Shown here one piece after another: positions 17,396 to 27,518 of a stretch of DNA of 41,155 nucleotides. The stretch lies in assembly GCA_949450265.1 (NCBI GenBank), contig CASTMW010000003.1, positions 1 to 41,155 of the forward strand, in the 5' to 3' direction. Within the stretch, counting starts at the first letter, position 1. Each line of letters opens with the position of its first letter. Made by a program: the position numbers and the translations under genes. A model generated the notes under the pieces. The model worked only from the letters and a program-made list of their open reading frames with translations, had not been told where the DNA came from and did no database searches. The DNA comes from an uncultured Eggerthellaceae bacterium (lineage in GTDB: Bacteria > Actinomycetota > Coriobacteriia > Coriobacteriales > Eggerthellaceae).

Positions 17396-18034
17396 ATGAC
17401 AACAGCGATGGCAGCTCCGGTGGCGGTGCCGTGCGAAGAGGTCGATCGGCGCATCACACGATCGAGACGAGCTCTGCGCAACGCGCTCATCGAACTGGCG
17501 ACTGAGCGGGGAATGGACGGGTTCACCGTCAACGACCTGTGCGAGCGGGCCGATCTGAACCGCGGCACGTTCTACAACCACTTCAAAGGGAAGGACGACC
17601 TTGCGCTGTCCTTGCAAACGGAGTTCATGGACGAGATCGGACGGTTCCGCGATCGCATGCAAGAGCTCACATTGATGGACCTGGCGAAGACCACTGTGAC
17701 GAAGCGGCCGCTTCCCGTGCTGGTCGAGCTGTTCGACTACCTGCGCGAACAGAGCGATCTGCTGGGCGCCATGCTGGGGCCTGCGGGCGATGCGAAGTTC
17801 TCCCAGCAGTTGCGCGACGGTCTGTGTGCCGATCTCATCTGGGGGCTCCTGCACGAACGCTATCGGCGCGAGCCTACCCCCTTCGTGGAATACTACATCG
17901 CGTTCTATTCGGCGGCCTACCTCGGCGTCATCACGCGCTGGCTGAAAACAGGCATGCGCGAGAGCTCTGAGGACATGGCGCGCATCGCCATGCGGCTGCT
18001 GCTCATCAAGCCCGGCGAATCCCTCACGGTCTAG
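17396..18034 (+). CDS. TetR/AcrR family transcriptional regulator
   Basis: RRITRSRRALRNALIELATERGMDGFTVNDLCERADLNRGTFYNHFKGKDDLAL, a TetR helix-turn-helix; start taken at ATG 17396. Confidence 0.88.
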   Translation: MTTAMAAPVAVPCEEVDRRITRSRRALRNALIELATERGMDGFTVNDLCERADLNRGTFYNHFKGKDDLALSLQTEFMDEIGRFRDRMQELTLMDLAKTTVTKRPLPVLVELFDYLREQSDLLGAMLGPAGDAKFSQQLRDGLCADLIWGLLHERYRREPTPFVEYYIAFYSAAYLGVITRWLKTGMRESSEDMARIAMRLLLIKPGESLTV

Positions 18035-18049
18035 CATCCAGGAGTAACC

Positions 18050-21000
18050 ATGGAAGAACAGAAGGCAGAACGGAACAAGCATATCGGCATCGATGTCGGC
18101 TCCACCACGGTGAAGCTGGCGGTGCTCGACGATAACGACGCCGTCCTTTGGTCGGTCTACCAGCGCCATCACGCCGACGTGCGCGCCACCATCGTGGACG
18201 TGCTGCGCCAGGCGGCAGCGGCCTTCCCCGACGAGCCCATGACGATCGCCATCACAGGATCGGGCGGCCTGCTGCTGTCCCAGTGGTTGGGCATTGCCTT
18301 CGTACAGGAGGTCATCGCGTCCAAAACGGCGGTGGAGACCTTCATCCCGCGCACCGACGTTGCTATCGAGCTGGGTGGCGAAGATGCCAAGATCATCTAC
18401 TTCGACAACGGCATCGAGCAGCGCATGAACGGCACGTGCGCCGGTGGCACGGGCGCGTTCATCGACCAGATGGCGGCGCTGCTGGATACGGATGCGGGCG
18501 GTCTGAACGAGCTGGCGAAGACGCATACAACCATCTATCCCATCGCCAGCCGCTGCGGCGTGTTCGCGAAGACCGATGTGCAGCCGCTGTTGAACGAGGG
18601 TGCGCGCAAGGAGGACATCGCCGCGTCCATCTTCCAGTCGGTGGTCACGCAGACCATATCGGGCTTGGCATGCGGGCGGCCCATCCGCGGCAACGTGGCA
18701 TTTTTGGGCGGTCCGCTCCAATACCTGCCCGAGCTGCGCGAGCGCTTCTATGAGACGCTGGGGCTGACCGAGGACGCTATCATCGTGCCCGAGGATGCGC
18801 ATCTGTTCGTGGCGTCGGGCTGCGCGCTGGCCGGTGCGGCCGACAGCGCGAAGGCCGAGCGCATCGAAGAGGTGTTGGGACGCCTTGAGAACTTGGGCGA
18901 CATACAGGGCAGCGAAGTGGTGCGCTTGACCCCTCTGTTCGCCAATGACGAGGACTATGCCACCTTTAAGGCGCGCCACGATGCCGAATGTGTGCGCCGC
19001 GGCAGCCTGGAAGCGTATCGGGGATGCGCCTTCTTGGGCATCGACGCTGGTTCCACCACGTTCAAAGCGGCGCTTATCGGGCGCGATGGCGAGCTGCTCT
19101 GGTCAACCTACGCGTCCAACAAGGGCGATGTGCTGGGATGCGCGAAAGCGGCCATGGCTGGGCTCTACGCGGCACTGCCGACCGATGAGGCGGGTCATCC
19201 CCTCGTGACCATCGGGCATGCTACGGTCACCGGATATGGTGAAGGGCTGCTGCTCGAAGCGCTGCGCGTCGATTCGGGCGAGATCGAGACGGTGGCGCAT
19301 CTGCGCGGTGCGCAGGAAATGCTGCCGGGCGTCGAGTTCATCTTGGACATCGGCGGCCAGGACATGAAGTGCTTGCGCGTGAAGGATGGCGTGATCGACC
19401 ACATCATGCTGAACGAGGCATGCAGCTCGGGTTGCGGCAGCTTCATCGAGAGCTTCGCTAGTGGCCTCGACCTGGACGTGGCCGACTTCGCGCAGACTGC
19501 CATCCAGGCCACAGCGCCGGTCGATCTAGGAAGCCGCTGTACGGTGTTCATGAACAGCCGCGTGAAGCAGGCGCAGAAGGAAGGTGCCACGGTGGGCGAC
19601 ATCGCGGCGGGTCTGGCGCTGTCGGTCATCAAGAACGCGCTGTTCAAAGTCATCAAGATACGCGACCCGCACGATGTGGGGACGAAGGTTATCGTGCAGG
19701 GCGGCACCTTCTTGAACGATGCGGTGCTGCGCGCCTTCGAGCAGCTGGCGGGCGTGGATGCCGTGCGCCCCGACATCGCGGGCAACATGGGGGCGTTCGG
19801 CGCCGCTTTGCTGGCGCGCGACAGATACGCAAGCGCGGGGAGGGGTGAAGATGTTGGGCGAGGTTCGCTTGAAGCCAAAGCGCCCGAGAAATCCACTTCT
19901 GCAAACCTTTCTTCCGCAGAAGTTAGTTCGAGGGCGCGACGCGTCGAGCCCAACACTCCGCCTTCTCCGCGCTCGACGCTGCTGTCGCTGGAGGAGATCC
20001 ACGCGCTCGAACCGACGCATCGCACGGTGCGCTGCAAGGGCTGCGCGAACAGCTGCCTGCTCACGGTGAACGACTTCGGGGTGGATGCGGATACGGGCAA
20101 GCACCGCCGCTTCATCACCGGCAACCGCTGCGAGAAGGGCGAGAGCCTGGGCAGCGCCGCACCGTCATCGGAGGTGCCGAACCTCTTCGCATGGAAGAGC
20201 GATCGGCTCTTCAAGCACTACGAGCCGCTTGCCGAAGAGGACGCCCCGCGCGGCACCGTGGGCATGCCGCGCGCGCTCAACATGTACGAGAACTACCCGT
20301 TCTGGTTCACCTTCTTCACGAAGCTGGGATACCGGGTGGTGCTTTCCGACCCCTCAACGAAGAAGACCTACGAGGCGGGTATCGAATCCATGCCGTCGGA
20401 GAGCGTCTGCTATCCGGCGAAGCTGTCCCACGGGCACATCATGAACCTGCTCGAGAAGCGCCCGGACTTCATCTGGATGCCGTGCAGCAAATGGGAGCGC
20501 CAGGAAGACGACACGGCGGGCAATCACTTCAACTGCCCCATCGTGGCCAGCTACCCTGAGGCGCTGCGCCTCAACATCGACGAGCTGCGCGACAGCAGTG
20601 TGGCCTTCGTCGCGCCCTGGCTTCCCTACGACAACAAGGAGAAGCTGAAGGAGCGTCTGTGGGCCGAGCTTGGCACCACCCTCCGCGATCAGGTGGGATC
20701 GAAGGGCCCGGCGCTCACGCGCGCCCAGGTGGAGGCGGCCGTGGATGCCGCTTGGGAAGAGGACGAGACATTCAAGCGCGACGTGCGCCGCGCGGGCACC
20801 GAGACGCTGGCCTGGATGGAGCGCACGGGCACCCATGGCATCGTGCTGGCGGGGCGCCCCTACCATCAGGATCCCGAGATCAACCATGCCATCCCCGAGC
20901 TGTTGCAGAGCTTCGGGCTGGCGGTCCTGACCGAGGATTCAGTGGCGCATCTGGGACAGTTGGAGCGTCCGATCCGCGTGGTGGATCAATGGATGTACCA

Positions 21001-22741
21001 TACGCGCCTCTATGCGGCGGCCAAGGTGGTCACGCAGCGGCGCGACTTGGATATGATCCAGCTGAATAGCTTCGGCTGCGGTCTGGACGCGCTGACCACC
21101 GACCAGGTGCAAGAGGTGCTGGAGGCGGCGGGCAAGGTCTACACCGTGCTGAAGATCGATGAGGTGTCGAACCTGGGGGCGGCACGCATCCGTGTGCGCA
21201 GCTTGCTGGCAGCGTTGAAGGACCAGGCCGATCGTGAGGCGGAAGCTGCTGCGGATGCGGCGGCGGCTGCCCGGCCTTGCCCGGCGGCCTGCATTGCCGA
21301 TATCGGCGTGGATGCGCTGGTGCCCGAGAGCTTCACCCAGAAGGCCGACGGCGTGGTGGCATCCGAGCTGGAGCAGCGCGCCAGCGTCTCCACCGAGTTC
21401 GAGCGCGCGCAGTTCACCGAGCAGATGAAGGAGGAAGGCTACACCATCCTCGCGCCGCAGATGGCGCCGTACCACTTCGAGCTGCTCGTGCCCATCTTCC
21501 ATCGCTTCGGCTACAACGTGGAGCTGCTGCCGTCGGTGGACACCGGGGCGGTGGATGCGGGCCTGAAATACGTGAACAACGACATCTGCTATCCATCCAT
21601 CCTGGTGACCGGCCAGATCATGGAAGCGGTTATGAGCGGACGCTACGACACCGACAAGCTGGCGGTCCTGATCACCCAGACCGGTGGCGGCTGTCGCGCG
21701 ACCAACTACATCTCGCTGATCCGCAAAGCGCTGAAGGCGGCGGGCCTGTCCCACATCCCGGTCATCGCTATCTCGTTCAAGGACCTCGGCGAAGAGAACC
21801 CCGGCTTCACCATCACGCCCAAGATGCTCTATCAGGCCATCTTCGCGCTGCAATACGGCGACCTGCTGATGATGTGTCTGTATCGCACGCGCCCCTACGA
21901 GGCCGAACCGGGCAGCGCCACGCGTCTGTTCGACCATTGGATGGCCGCTTGCAGCGACCAGCTGGCGCGCGGGGTGAGGATGGGCGAGTTCAAGCGCACG
22001 GTACGCCGCATCGTGGACGATTTCGACACGCTGCCGCTCGTGGGCGAGGGCACCAAGCCGCGTGTGGGTGTGGTGGGCGAGATCTTAGTGAAGTTCCATC
22101 CCACCGCCAACAACCAGATCGTCGATCAGATCGAGGCCGAGGGCTGCGAAGCGGTGGTGCCGGGCCTCATCGAGTTCTTCCTGTTCGGCATCGCTGGCGG
22201 CATCTTCCAGCGGCAGATCGGCAAGTCGGCGAAGAGCGCGCTGGGAAGCCGCATTGGGCTGGCCGCCATCGCGAAGCTGCGCCGCCCGGTGACCGAGGCG
22301 CTGCGTCGCAGTCAGCGGTTCGAGCCTCCGGCCAATATCTACGAGCTGGCCGAATATGCCAGCGAGATCCTTAGCCTGTGCAATTCGATGGGCGAAGGAT
22401 GGCTGCTCACGGCCGAGATGGTGGAGTTGATCCGTTCGGGATGCCCGAACATCGTGTGCACGCAGCCCTTCGCGTGCCTGCCGAACCATGTGGTGGGCAA
22501 GGCGGTCATCAAGGAGCTGCGGCGTCGCTATCCTGACAGCAACATCGTAGCGGTGGACTACGATCCGGGCGCTTCCGAGGTCAACCAGCTCAATCGCATC
22601 AAGCTGATGATCGCCGTGGCCAAGGCGAACCTGGCCGCCAAGGAAGGGCAGGCGCGCACCGCGCGGCTCGTGCACGCGCAGGGGATCGCTTCGGTCGCGC
22701 GCGTGGCCGATATGGAGATAGAAGAGGAATCCGTGGCGTGA
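18050..22741 (+). CDS. 2-hydroxyacyl-CoA dehydratase activase-related fusion (two BadF/BcrA-type ATPase modules plus dehydratase-like modules), 1563 aa
   Basis: Two actin-fold ASKHA modules ([14 protein letters not shown] ... [26 protein letters not shown] ... [10 protein letters not shown] ... [16 protein letters not shown]), then a Cys-containing linker ([10 protein letters not shown]) and dehydratase-like regions ([32 protein letters not shown]). Confidence 0.88.
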   Translation: MEEQKAERNKHIGIDVGSTTVKLAVLDDNDAVLWSVYQRHHADVRATIVDVLRQAAAAFPDEPMTIAITGSGGLLLSQWLGIAFVQEVIASKTAVETFIPRTDVAIELGGEDAKIIYFDNGIEQRMNGTCAGGTGAFIDQMAALLDTDAGGLNELAKTHTTIYPIASRCGVFAKTDVQPLLNEGARKEDIAASIFQSVVTQTISGLACGRPIRGNVAFLGGPLQYLPELRERFYETLGLTEDAIIVPEDAHLFVASGCALAGAADSAKAERIEEVLGRLENLGDIQGSEVVRLTPLFANDEDYATFKARHDAECVRRGSLEAYRGCAFLGIDAGSTTFKAALIGRDGELLWSTYASNKGDVLGCAKAAMAGLYAALPTDEAGHPLVTIGHATVTGYGEGLLLEALRVDSGEIETVAHLRGAQEMLPGVEFILDIGGQDMKCLRVKDGVIDHIMLNEACSSGCGSFIESFASGLDLDVADFAQTAIQATAPVDLGSRCTVFMNSRVKQAQKEGATVGDIAAGLALSVIKNALFKVIKIRDPHDVGTKVIVQGGTFLNDAVLRAFEQLAGVDAVRPDIAGNMGAFGAALLARDRYASAGRGEDVGRGSLEAKAPEKSTSANLSSAEVSSRARRVEPNTPPSPRSTLLSLEEIHALEPTHRTVRCKGCANSCLLTVNDFGVDADTGKHRRFITGNRCEKGESLGSAAPSSEVPNLFAWKSDRLFKHYEPLAEEDAPRGTVGMPRALNMYENYPFWFTFFTKLGYRVVLSDPSTKKTYEAGIESMPSESVCYPAKLSHGHIMNLLEKRPDFIWMPCSKWERQEDDTAGNHFNCPIVASYPEALRLNIDELRDSSVAFVAPWLPYDNKEKLKERLWAELGTTLRDQVGSKGPALTRAQVEAAVDAAWEEDETFKRDVRRAGTETLAWMERTGTHGIVLAGRPYHQDPEINHAIPELLQSFGLAVLTEDSVAHLGQLERPIRVVDQWMYHTRLYAAAKVVTQRRDLDMIQLNSFGCGLDALTTDQVQEVLEAAGKVYTVLKIDEVSNLGAARIRVRSLLAALKDQADREAEAAADAAAAARPCPAACIADIGVDALVPESFTQKADGVVASELEQRASVSTEFERAQFTEQMKEEGYTILAPQMAPYHFELLVPIFHRFGYNVELLPSVDTGAVDAGLKYVNNDICYPSILVTGQIMEAVMSGRYDTDKLAVLITQTGGGCRATNYISLIRKALKAAGLSHIPVIAISFKDLGEENPGFTITPKMLYQAIFALQYGDLLMMCLYRTRPYEAEPGSATRLFDHWMAACSDQLARGVRMGEFKRTVRRIVDDFDTLPLVGEGTKPRVGVVGEILVKFHPTANNQIVDQIEAEGCEAVVPGLIEFFLFGIAGGIFQRQIGKSAKSALGSRIGLAAIAKLRRPVTEALRRSQRFEPPANIYELAEYASEILSLCNSMGEGWLLTAEMVELIRSGCPNIVCTQPFACLPNHVVGKAVIKELRRRYPDSNIVAVDYDPGASEVNQLNRIKLMIAVAKANLAAKEGQARTARLVHAQGIASVARVADMEIEEESVA

Positions 22742-23397
22742 GCCGTATGCATTTCGGCATAGCTATGCGCCTTCCCTTGCGCGACCTGCGGCTCTCAAAG
22801 CGCAACCTGATCTATCGGACCGGGCGCGGGCGCTACCTGTTCAAGGATGCGTGGCTGCGGGCCGACCGGAAGCTGTGGCCCGAGCATCGGCGGCGCTGCT
22901 TGCTGAACTACGATCTGTCCATGGCGTATTTCCGGCAGCTCTCGCTCGATGAGTTCGCTGCGGCGCTGGATCGTGTCCTGGCAACGTTTCCGCAGATGGA
23001 GCCAGTGGACGATCTGCGGCTTTACGACGGGGTGCAGGGCGTGTATATGATGGTGCTCGATAAGCACCGGCAGGTCTATGTGGGCAAGGCATGCGGCAAG
23101 CATGGCATCAAGCATCGCATCCTGCGCCATTGGCGCAACGCGGTACCCTTCGACCGTTTGCTCTCGGGCGAGCCTGAGGAATCCATCATGCCCATCGACG
23201 CCTTCCGCGCGCTGGACACCACGCGCATCTATGCGTGCGCCACCTCAGACGCCGGACCTCTTGAGCAGGCGCTGGTGGAGGCTGTGCCGCTGGCATTCAG
23301 CTTGAACCGCACGAAGGGCGGTGCGCTTGCGGGCGGCTTGCATGAGGCCATCCAGCACCGGCGCACGCGCGACCTGTTGGCAAGGACGGGGGAGTAG
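22738..23397 (+). CDS. GIY-YIG nuclease-fold family protein
   Basis: [32 protein letters not shown] plus downstream [13 protein letters not shown] start overlapping the upstream stop. Confidence 0.7.
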   Translation: MSRMHFGIAMRLPLRDLRLSKRNLIYRTGRGRYLFKDAWLRADRKLWPEHRRRCLLNYDLSMAYFRQLSLDEFAAALDRVLATFPQMEPVDDLRLYDGVQGVYMMVLDKHRQVYVGKACGKHGIKHRILRHWRNAVPFDRLLSGEPEESIMPIDAFRALDTTRIYACATSDAGPLEQALVEAVPLAFSLNRTKGGALAGGLHEAIQHRRTRDLLARTGE

Positions 23398-23402
23398 CTC
23401 GC

Positions 23403-24260
23403 ATGGCGAAGGCGGGAAGGATCACCATCGTGCCCACGCCCATCGGCAATCTGGGCGATATCACGCTGCGCGCACTCGACGCGTTGCGCACGGCCGATGT
23501 GGTCTGCGCCGAGGATACCCGCGTGAGCGGTGGCCTTCTGGCAGCGCTTGGCATCTCCAAGCGCTTAGAGCGCCTGGACGAGAACGCGATGGGCTCCCGA
23601 GCGGCTGATGTGGTGGCGCGCGCGGCGGACGGCCAGCATATCGCCTATTGCACCGATGCCGGGATGCCGGGCGTATCCGATCCGGGCATGCGCCTGGTGG
23701 CAGCGGCGCGCGAGGCGGGCGTGGCCGTTGAGGTGCTGCCGGGCGCCAGTGCGGCCATTACGGCCTATGTTGCCAGTGGTACCGCCTGTTCGCGCTTCTA
23801 CTTCGGCGGCTTCTTCCCGCGCAAGGCAGGTGAGCGCGAGCGCATGCTGGATAGCCTGCGCAGCTTGGATGCCGCGCTCGTGTTCTATGAGAGCCCGAAT
23901 CGCCTTTGCGATGCGCTCGACACCATCGCGCGCGCTTATCCTATGCGGCAGGTGGCGGTGTGCCGCGAGCTGACGAAGCTGCATGAAGAGGTTGCGCGGG
24001 GCACTGCATCGCAGCTGCGCGCTCTGTTCGGCGAACGTGCGCGCGTCAAGGGCGAGATCGTGTTGGTCATCGACGCGCCCGATGCGGCCGAGCAGGAGCC
24101 GGATGCGCAGGCAGCGCAGGAGATGGCGCAGGCTGCAGCTGCGGCGGGGGCCAGCGCGAAGGATGTGCGCCGCATGCTGCAAGAGCAGGCAGGCCTTTCC
24201 CGCAACGCTGCCTACGAGCTGGCGCTGGAGGTGACCGGTGGCTCGCACGAGCGCAGTTGA
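23403..24260 (+). CDS. rsmI: 16S rRNA (cytidine(1402)-2'-O)-methyltransferase
   Basis: IVPTPIGNLGDITLRALDALRTADVVCAEDTRVSGGLLAALGI, CTDAGMPGVSDPGMRLV, FYESPNRLCDALDTI, CRELTKLHEEVARGT. Confidence 0.95.
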   Translation: MAKAGRITIVPTPIGNLGDITLRALDALRTADVVCAEDTRVSGGLLAALGISKRLERLDENAMGSRAADVVARAADGQHIAYCTDAGMPGVSDPGMRLVAAAREAGVAVEVLPGASAAITAYVASGTACSRFYFGGFFPRKAGERERMLDSLRSLDAALVFYESPNRLCDALDTIARAYPMRQVAVCRELTKLHEEVARGTASQLRALFGERARVKGEIVLVIDAPDAAEQEPDAQAAQEMAQAAAAAGASAKDVRRMLQEQAGLSRNAAYELALEVTGGSHERS

Positions 24261-24798
24261 GCTGCTGCACCTAGGCGGCTTTGAGGTGCACCTCGCGCGC
24301 AAGCGCATCAAGAATCTGCACCTGCGCGTGAAACCGCCCGACGGGCGCGTGGAGGTATCCGCTCCGCTGCGCATGCCTCTCGACCGTATCGAGGCGTTCA
24401 TCTGTCAGAAGGCAGCGTGGATCCGCCGCCAGCAAGAGGCCATCGCCACCGCACCCATGTCGGCCGCCGAGAGCGCCACGCCGGAAGAGCAGGCGGCGTG
24501 GAAAGCGGTGGTCAGCGCATGCGTGCCGCCGCTCGTGGCCGCCTGGGAGCCCATCATGGGCGTGCGCGCCACCACGCTGGCGTACCGCAACATGAAGAGC
24601 CGCTGGGGCAGCTGCCAGCCGGCAACCGGGCGCATCTGCATCAACACACGCCTTGCGCTCTATCCGCCCGAATGCTTGGAGTACGTCGTGGTGCACGAGC
24701 TGTGCCATCTGCTGGAGCGCGGTCACGGTCCGCGCTTCCAAGCGCTCATGGATGCGTTCATGCCCGATTGGCGGGCTCGCCGCGCCAAGCTGCGCTGA
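24238..24798 (+). CDS. YgjP-like (DUF45) metallopeptidase domain protein
   Basis: YRNMKSRWGSCQPATGRICINTRLALYPPECLEYVVVHELCHLLERGHGPRF (HExxH-like HELCH). Confidence 0.9.
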   Translation: MARTSAVELLHLGGFEVHLARKRIKNLHLRVKPPDGRVEVSAPLRMPLDRIEAFICQKAAWIRRQQEAIATAPMSAAESATPEEQAAWKAVVSACVPPLVAAWEPIMGVRATTLAYRNMKSRWGSCQPATGRICINTRLALYPPECLEYVVVHELCHLLERGHGPRFQALMDAFMPDWRARRAKLR

Positions 24799-24951
24799 AT
24801 CGCTGACGCATCTGAGAAATCCTGGCGGCAAACGCGCCGATTTGTGCTATCGTGAACCCGTTCCATATTCCATGTGAATAGTCTGATGGATTCCACCTGC
24901 TCAGAGCCGCGCCCTATTCATGCGCATGCAGGTACGAACGAAGGGAACGTT

Positions 24952-25632
24952 GTGAAATTCTTCCTTGACACCGCCGATCTGAACGAGATCGAAGAGGCGG
25001 CCGCCTGGGGCGTGCTGGCTGGCGTCACCACCAATCCCACGCTCTATGCTCGCGTGGGCGGCAAGCTGGCCGACTTCGAGGACCACATCGGTCGCATCTG
25101 CGAAGTGGTGGGCCCCGATTGCCCCGTTTCTGCCGAGACCGTGGCCACCCGTCGCGACGAGATCGTCGATGACGGTCGCCGTCTGGCCGCCATCGCGCCC
25201 AACGTGGTGGTGAAGGTGCCCACCATGGTGGAGGGCCTGGCCGCCACGCGCACGCTGGCCGACGAGGGCATCCGCGTGAACATGACGCTGTGCTTCACGG
25301 TACCCCAAGCCATGCTGGCAGCCCGCAGCGGCGCGCGCTATCTCTCGCCGTTCATCGGTCGCTTCGACGATATCTCCGAGGATGGCATCGCGGAAGTGGC
25401 GCAGATCGTCCAGGCCATCGGCAACTACGATTTCACGGACAATACGGTCAACGGCGAGCGGATCGAGGTCATCGCGGCCAGCATCCGCAGCGCCAACCAT
25501 GTGACCCAATGCGCGCTGATGGGGGCCGATGTGGCCACCGTGCCCTTCGGCGTGCTGCAGAAGATGGTGAAGCATCCGCTGACGACAGCGGGCATAGAAA
25601 GCTTCCTGAACGATTGGGAGAAAGTCAAGTAA
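24952..25632 (+). CDS. fsa: Transaldolase-like fructose-6-phosphate aldolase
   Basis: MKFFLDTADLNEIEEAAAWGVLAGVTTNPTL, VVKVPTMVEGL, GIRVNMTLCFTVPQAMLAARSGARYLSPFIGRFDD; GTG start at 24952 after GAAGGGA. Confidence 0.9.
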   Translation: MKFFLDTADLNEIEEAAAWGVLAGVTTNPTLYARVGGKLADFEDHIGRICEVVGPDCPVSAETVATRRDEIVDDGRRLAAIAPNVVVKVPTMVEGLAATRTLADEGIRVNMTLCFTVPQAMLAARSGARYLSPFIGRFDDISEDGIAEVAQIVQAIGNYDFTDNTVNGERIEVIAASIRSANHVTQCALMGADVATVPFGVLQKMVKHPLTTAGIESFLNDWEKVK

Positions 25633-27509
25633 TGGCAGAAGAAGCGAAGACAGAAGAAACACCCGTCGAGCCGCCCAAGCGCAAGCGCGGTCGGCCCACG
25701 AAGGCCGAAGCGGAAGCGCGCAAGGCAGCTGAAGCGGCAGCGGCTGCCGCATCGGAGCAACCCGAAGCCGAGCAGGCTGCGCCAGCGAAGCGCACGCGCA
25801 AGACAGCGGCCAAGAAGACAGCGGCGAATGCGGCCGAGGATGCGAAGGAGCCGCAGGCATCCGCTGACGCATCCGCCGACGAGGCGCCCGCGCCTAAGAA
25901 GAAGCGCGGCCGTCCCAAGAAGTCCGACGTCGAAGCGGCTGCGGCCGAGGCCGATCAGGCCGACAAGGCCGACAGCAGCAAGGCTGACACCAAGGCCGAT
26001 GGCGCTGGGGAGGACAAGGCCGACAAGGACAAGGCTGACAAGGCCGACGAGCGCACCCCGAAGCGCTCTGTGAAGGTGAGCGCCGCTCCGGCGAACAACA
26101 ACCAGAGCAACAACAACCAGAACAATCAGAATAACAACAATCAGAACAACAACCATAACGGGCGCAACCGCAACCGCAATCGTCGCAACCGCAACGACCG
26201 CAACCGCGAATACGTGCCCAGCGTCAGCCGGGAAGAGCTCGAAGAGCTGAAGTTGCCCGAGCTGCGCGAGAAGGCTGCCGAACTGAATATCGACGCATCT
26301 GGCATGAAGAAGGCCGACATGGTGGAGGCCATCTATAAGGCGCTGGCCATCGCCGAGGGCTTCTTGGAAGTGGGCGGCATCCTGGACATCCTGCAGGACG
26401 GCTACGGGTTCCTGCGCACCGACGGATACCTTCCGGGCGAGCACGACGTGTACGTGGGTCTCTCCACCATCCGTCGCAACGGTCTGCGCAAGGGCGACCT
26501 GGTCACCGGGCAGACGCGTCCGGCCCGCGAAGGGGAGAAGTTCGCCGCTATCCAGAAGGTGCTCACGGTCAACGGCATTCCTATCGACGAGCTGGGGCAC
26601 CGCCCGAAGTTCAGCGAGCTGACCCCGGTGTTCCCCGACGAGCGCCTCTTGATGGAGCACGGCAAAAACACCACCACGGCGCGTGTCATTGACCTGGCAG
26701 CGCCTATCGGCAAGGGACAGCGCGGGCTTATCGTGTCGCCGCCGAAGGCGGGCAAGACCACGGTGCTCAAGGACATTGCCGCGGCCATCACCGCGAATAA
26801 CCCCGAAGCGCATTTGATGTATCTTGGTATCGACGAGCGCCCCGAAGAGGCCACCGACATGGAGCGCTCCATCAAAGGCGAAGTGGTCTCATCCACCTTC
26901 GACATGCCCTCCGAGAATCACATCCAAGTGGCCGAACTGGTCATCGAACGTGCGAAGCGCTTGGTCGAGCAGGGCAAGGACGTCGTTATCCTGCTGGACT
27001 CTATCACGCGTTTGGCACGCGCCTACAACCTGGCGCAGCCCGCAAGCGGACGTGTGCTCTCCGGCGGTGTGGATTCCACCGCGCTCTATCCGCCCAAGCG
27101 CTTCTTGGGTGCCGCGCGCAACATTGAGCATGGGGGCAGCCTGACCATCTTGGCATCGGCTCTGATCGACACCGGCTCGAAGATGGACGAGGTCATCTTC
27201 GAAGAGTTCAAGGGTACGGGCAACATGGAGCTGCGCCTTGACCGCAACCTGGCCGATCGACGCATCTTCCCGGCCATCGATCCCATCACCTCAGGCACGC
27301 GCAAGGAAGAGCTGCTGCTCGATCCGCAGGAGGCGCCACTGATCTGGGCGGTCCGCCGCATCCTGGCGAACATGAACAACACCGAGCGTGCCATGGACAT
27401 GCTGATCAAGTCGTTGAAGCAGACCGACACCAACGCTGAGTTTCTGCTGCGCACGGCCAAGAAGGCGCAGACGCACCAGGGACGCACCGACGAGAACTTC
27501 GAGTTCTAA
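25632..27509 (+). CDS. rho: Transcription termination factor Rho with long low-complexity N-terminal extension
   Basis: C-terminal Rho core (GYGFLRTDGYLPGEHDVYV, GQRGLIVSPPKAGKTTVLKDIA, ERPEEATDMERSI, DSITRLARAYN, FEEFKGTGNMELRLDRNLADRRIFPAID). ATG at 25632 overlaps the upstream TAA; the ORF track start at 25290 is too early. Confidence 0.97.
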   Translation: MAEEAKTEETPVEPPKRKRGRPTKAEAEARKAAEAAAAAASEQPEAEQAAPAKRTRKTAAKKTAANAAEDAKEPQASADASADEAPAPKKKRGRPKKSDVEAAAAEADQADKADSSKADTKADGAGEDKADKDKADKADERTPKRSVKVSAAPANNNQSNNNQNNQNNNNQNNNHNGRNRNRNRRNRNDRNREYVPSVSREELEELKLPELREKAAELNIDASGMKKADMVEAIYKALAIAEGFLEVGGILDILQDGYGFLRTDGYLPGEHDVYVGLSTIRRNGLRKGDLVTGQTRPAREGEKFAAIQKVLTVNGIPIDELGHRPKFSELTPVFPDERLLMEHGKNTTTARVIDLAAPIGKGQRGLIVSPPKAGKTTVLKDIAAAITANNPEAHLMYLGIDERPEEATDMERSIKGEVVSSTFDMPSENHIQVAELVIERAKRLVEQGKDVVILLDSITRLARAYNLAQPASGRVLSGGVDSTALYPPKRFLGAARNIEHGGSLTILASALIDTGSKMDEVIFEEFKGTGNMELRLDRNLADRRIFPAIDPITSGTRKEELLLDPQEAPLIWAVRRILANMNNTERAMDMLIKSLKQTDTNAEFLLRTAKKAQTHQGRTDENFEF

Positions 27510-27518
27510 GGAATCGCT

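Noticed and set aside
17348-18979. 543-aa - strand ORF opposite tetR and the dehydratase fusion
   Set aside because: Antisense shadow ORF in GC-rich DNA, no recognisable domain, fully overlapped by supported + strand genes.
24820-24845. GGCG...CGCC followed by ATTT after the YgjP-like gene as a terminator
   Set aside because: Stem only 4 bp and no proper T-run; too weak to call.
25960-26050. KAD-encoding repeat in rho considered as a CRISPR-like or minisatellite array
   Set aside because: Short irregular codon-level repeats inside a coding frame, without regular spacers.
25425-26813. 462-aa - strand ORF rich in Leu/Val opposite rho
   Set aside because: Hydrophobic-looking only because it is antisense to Asn/Lys/Ala-rich codons of Rho; no gene features.
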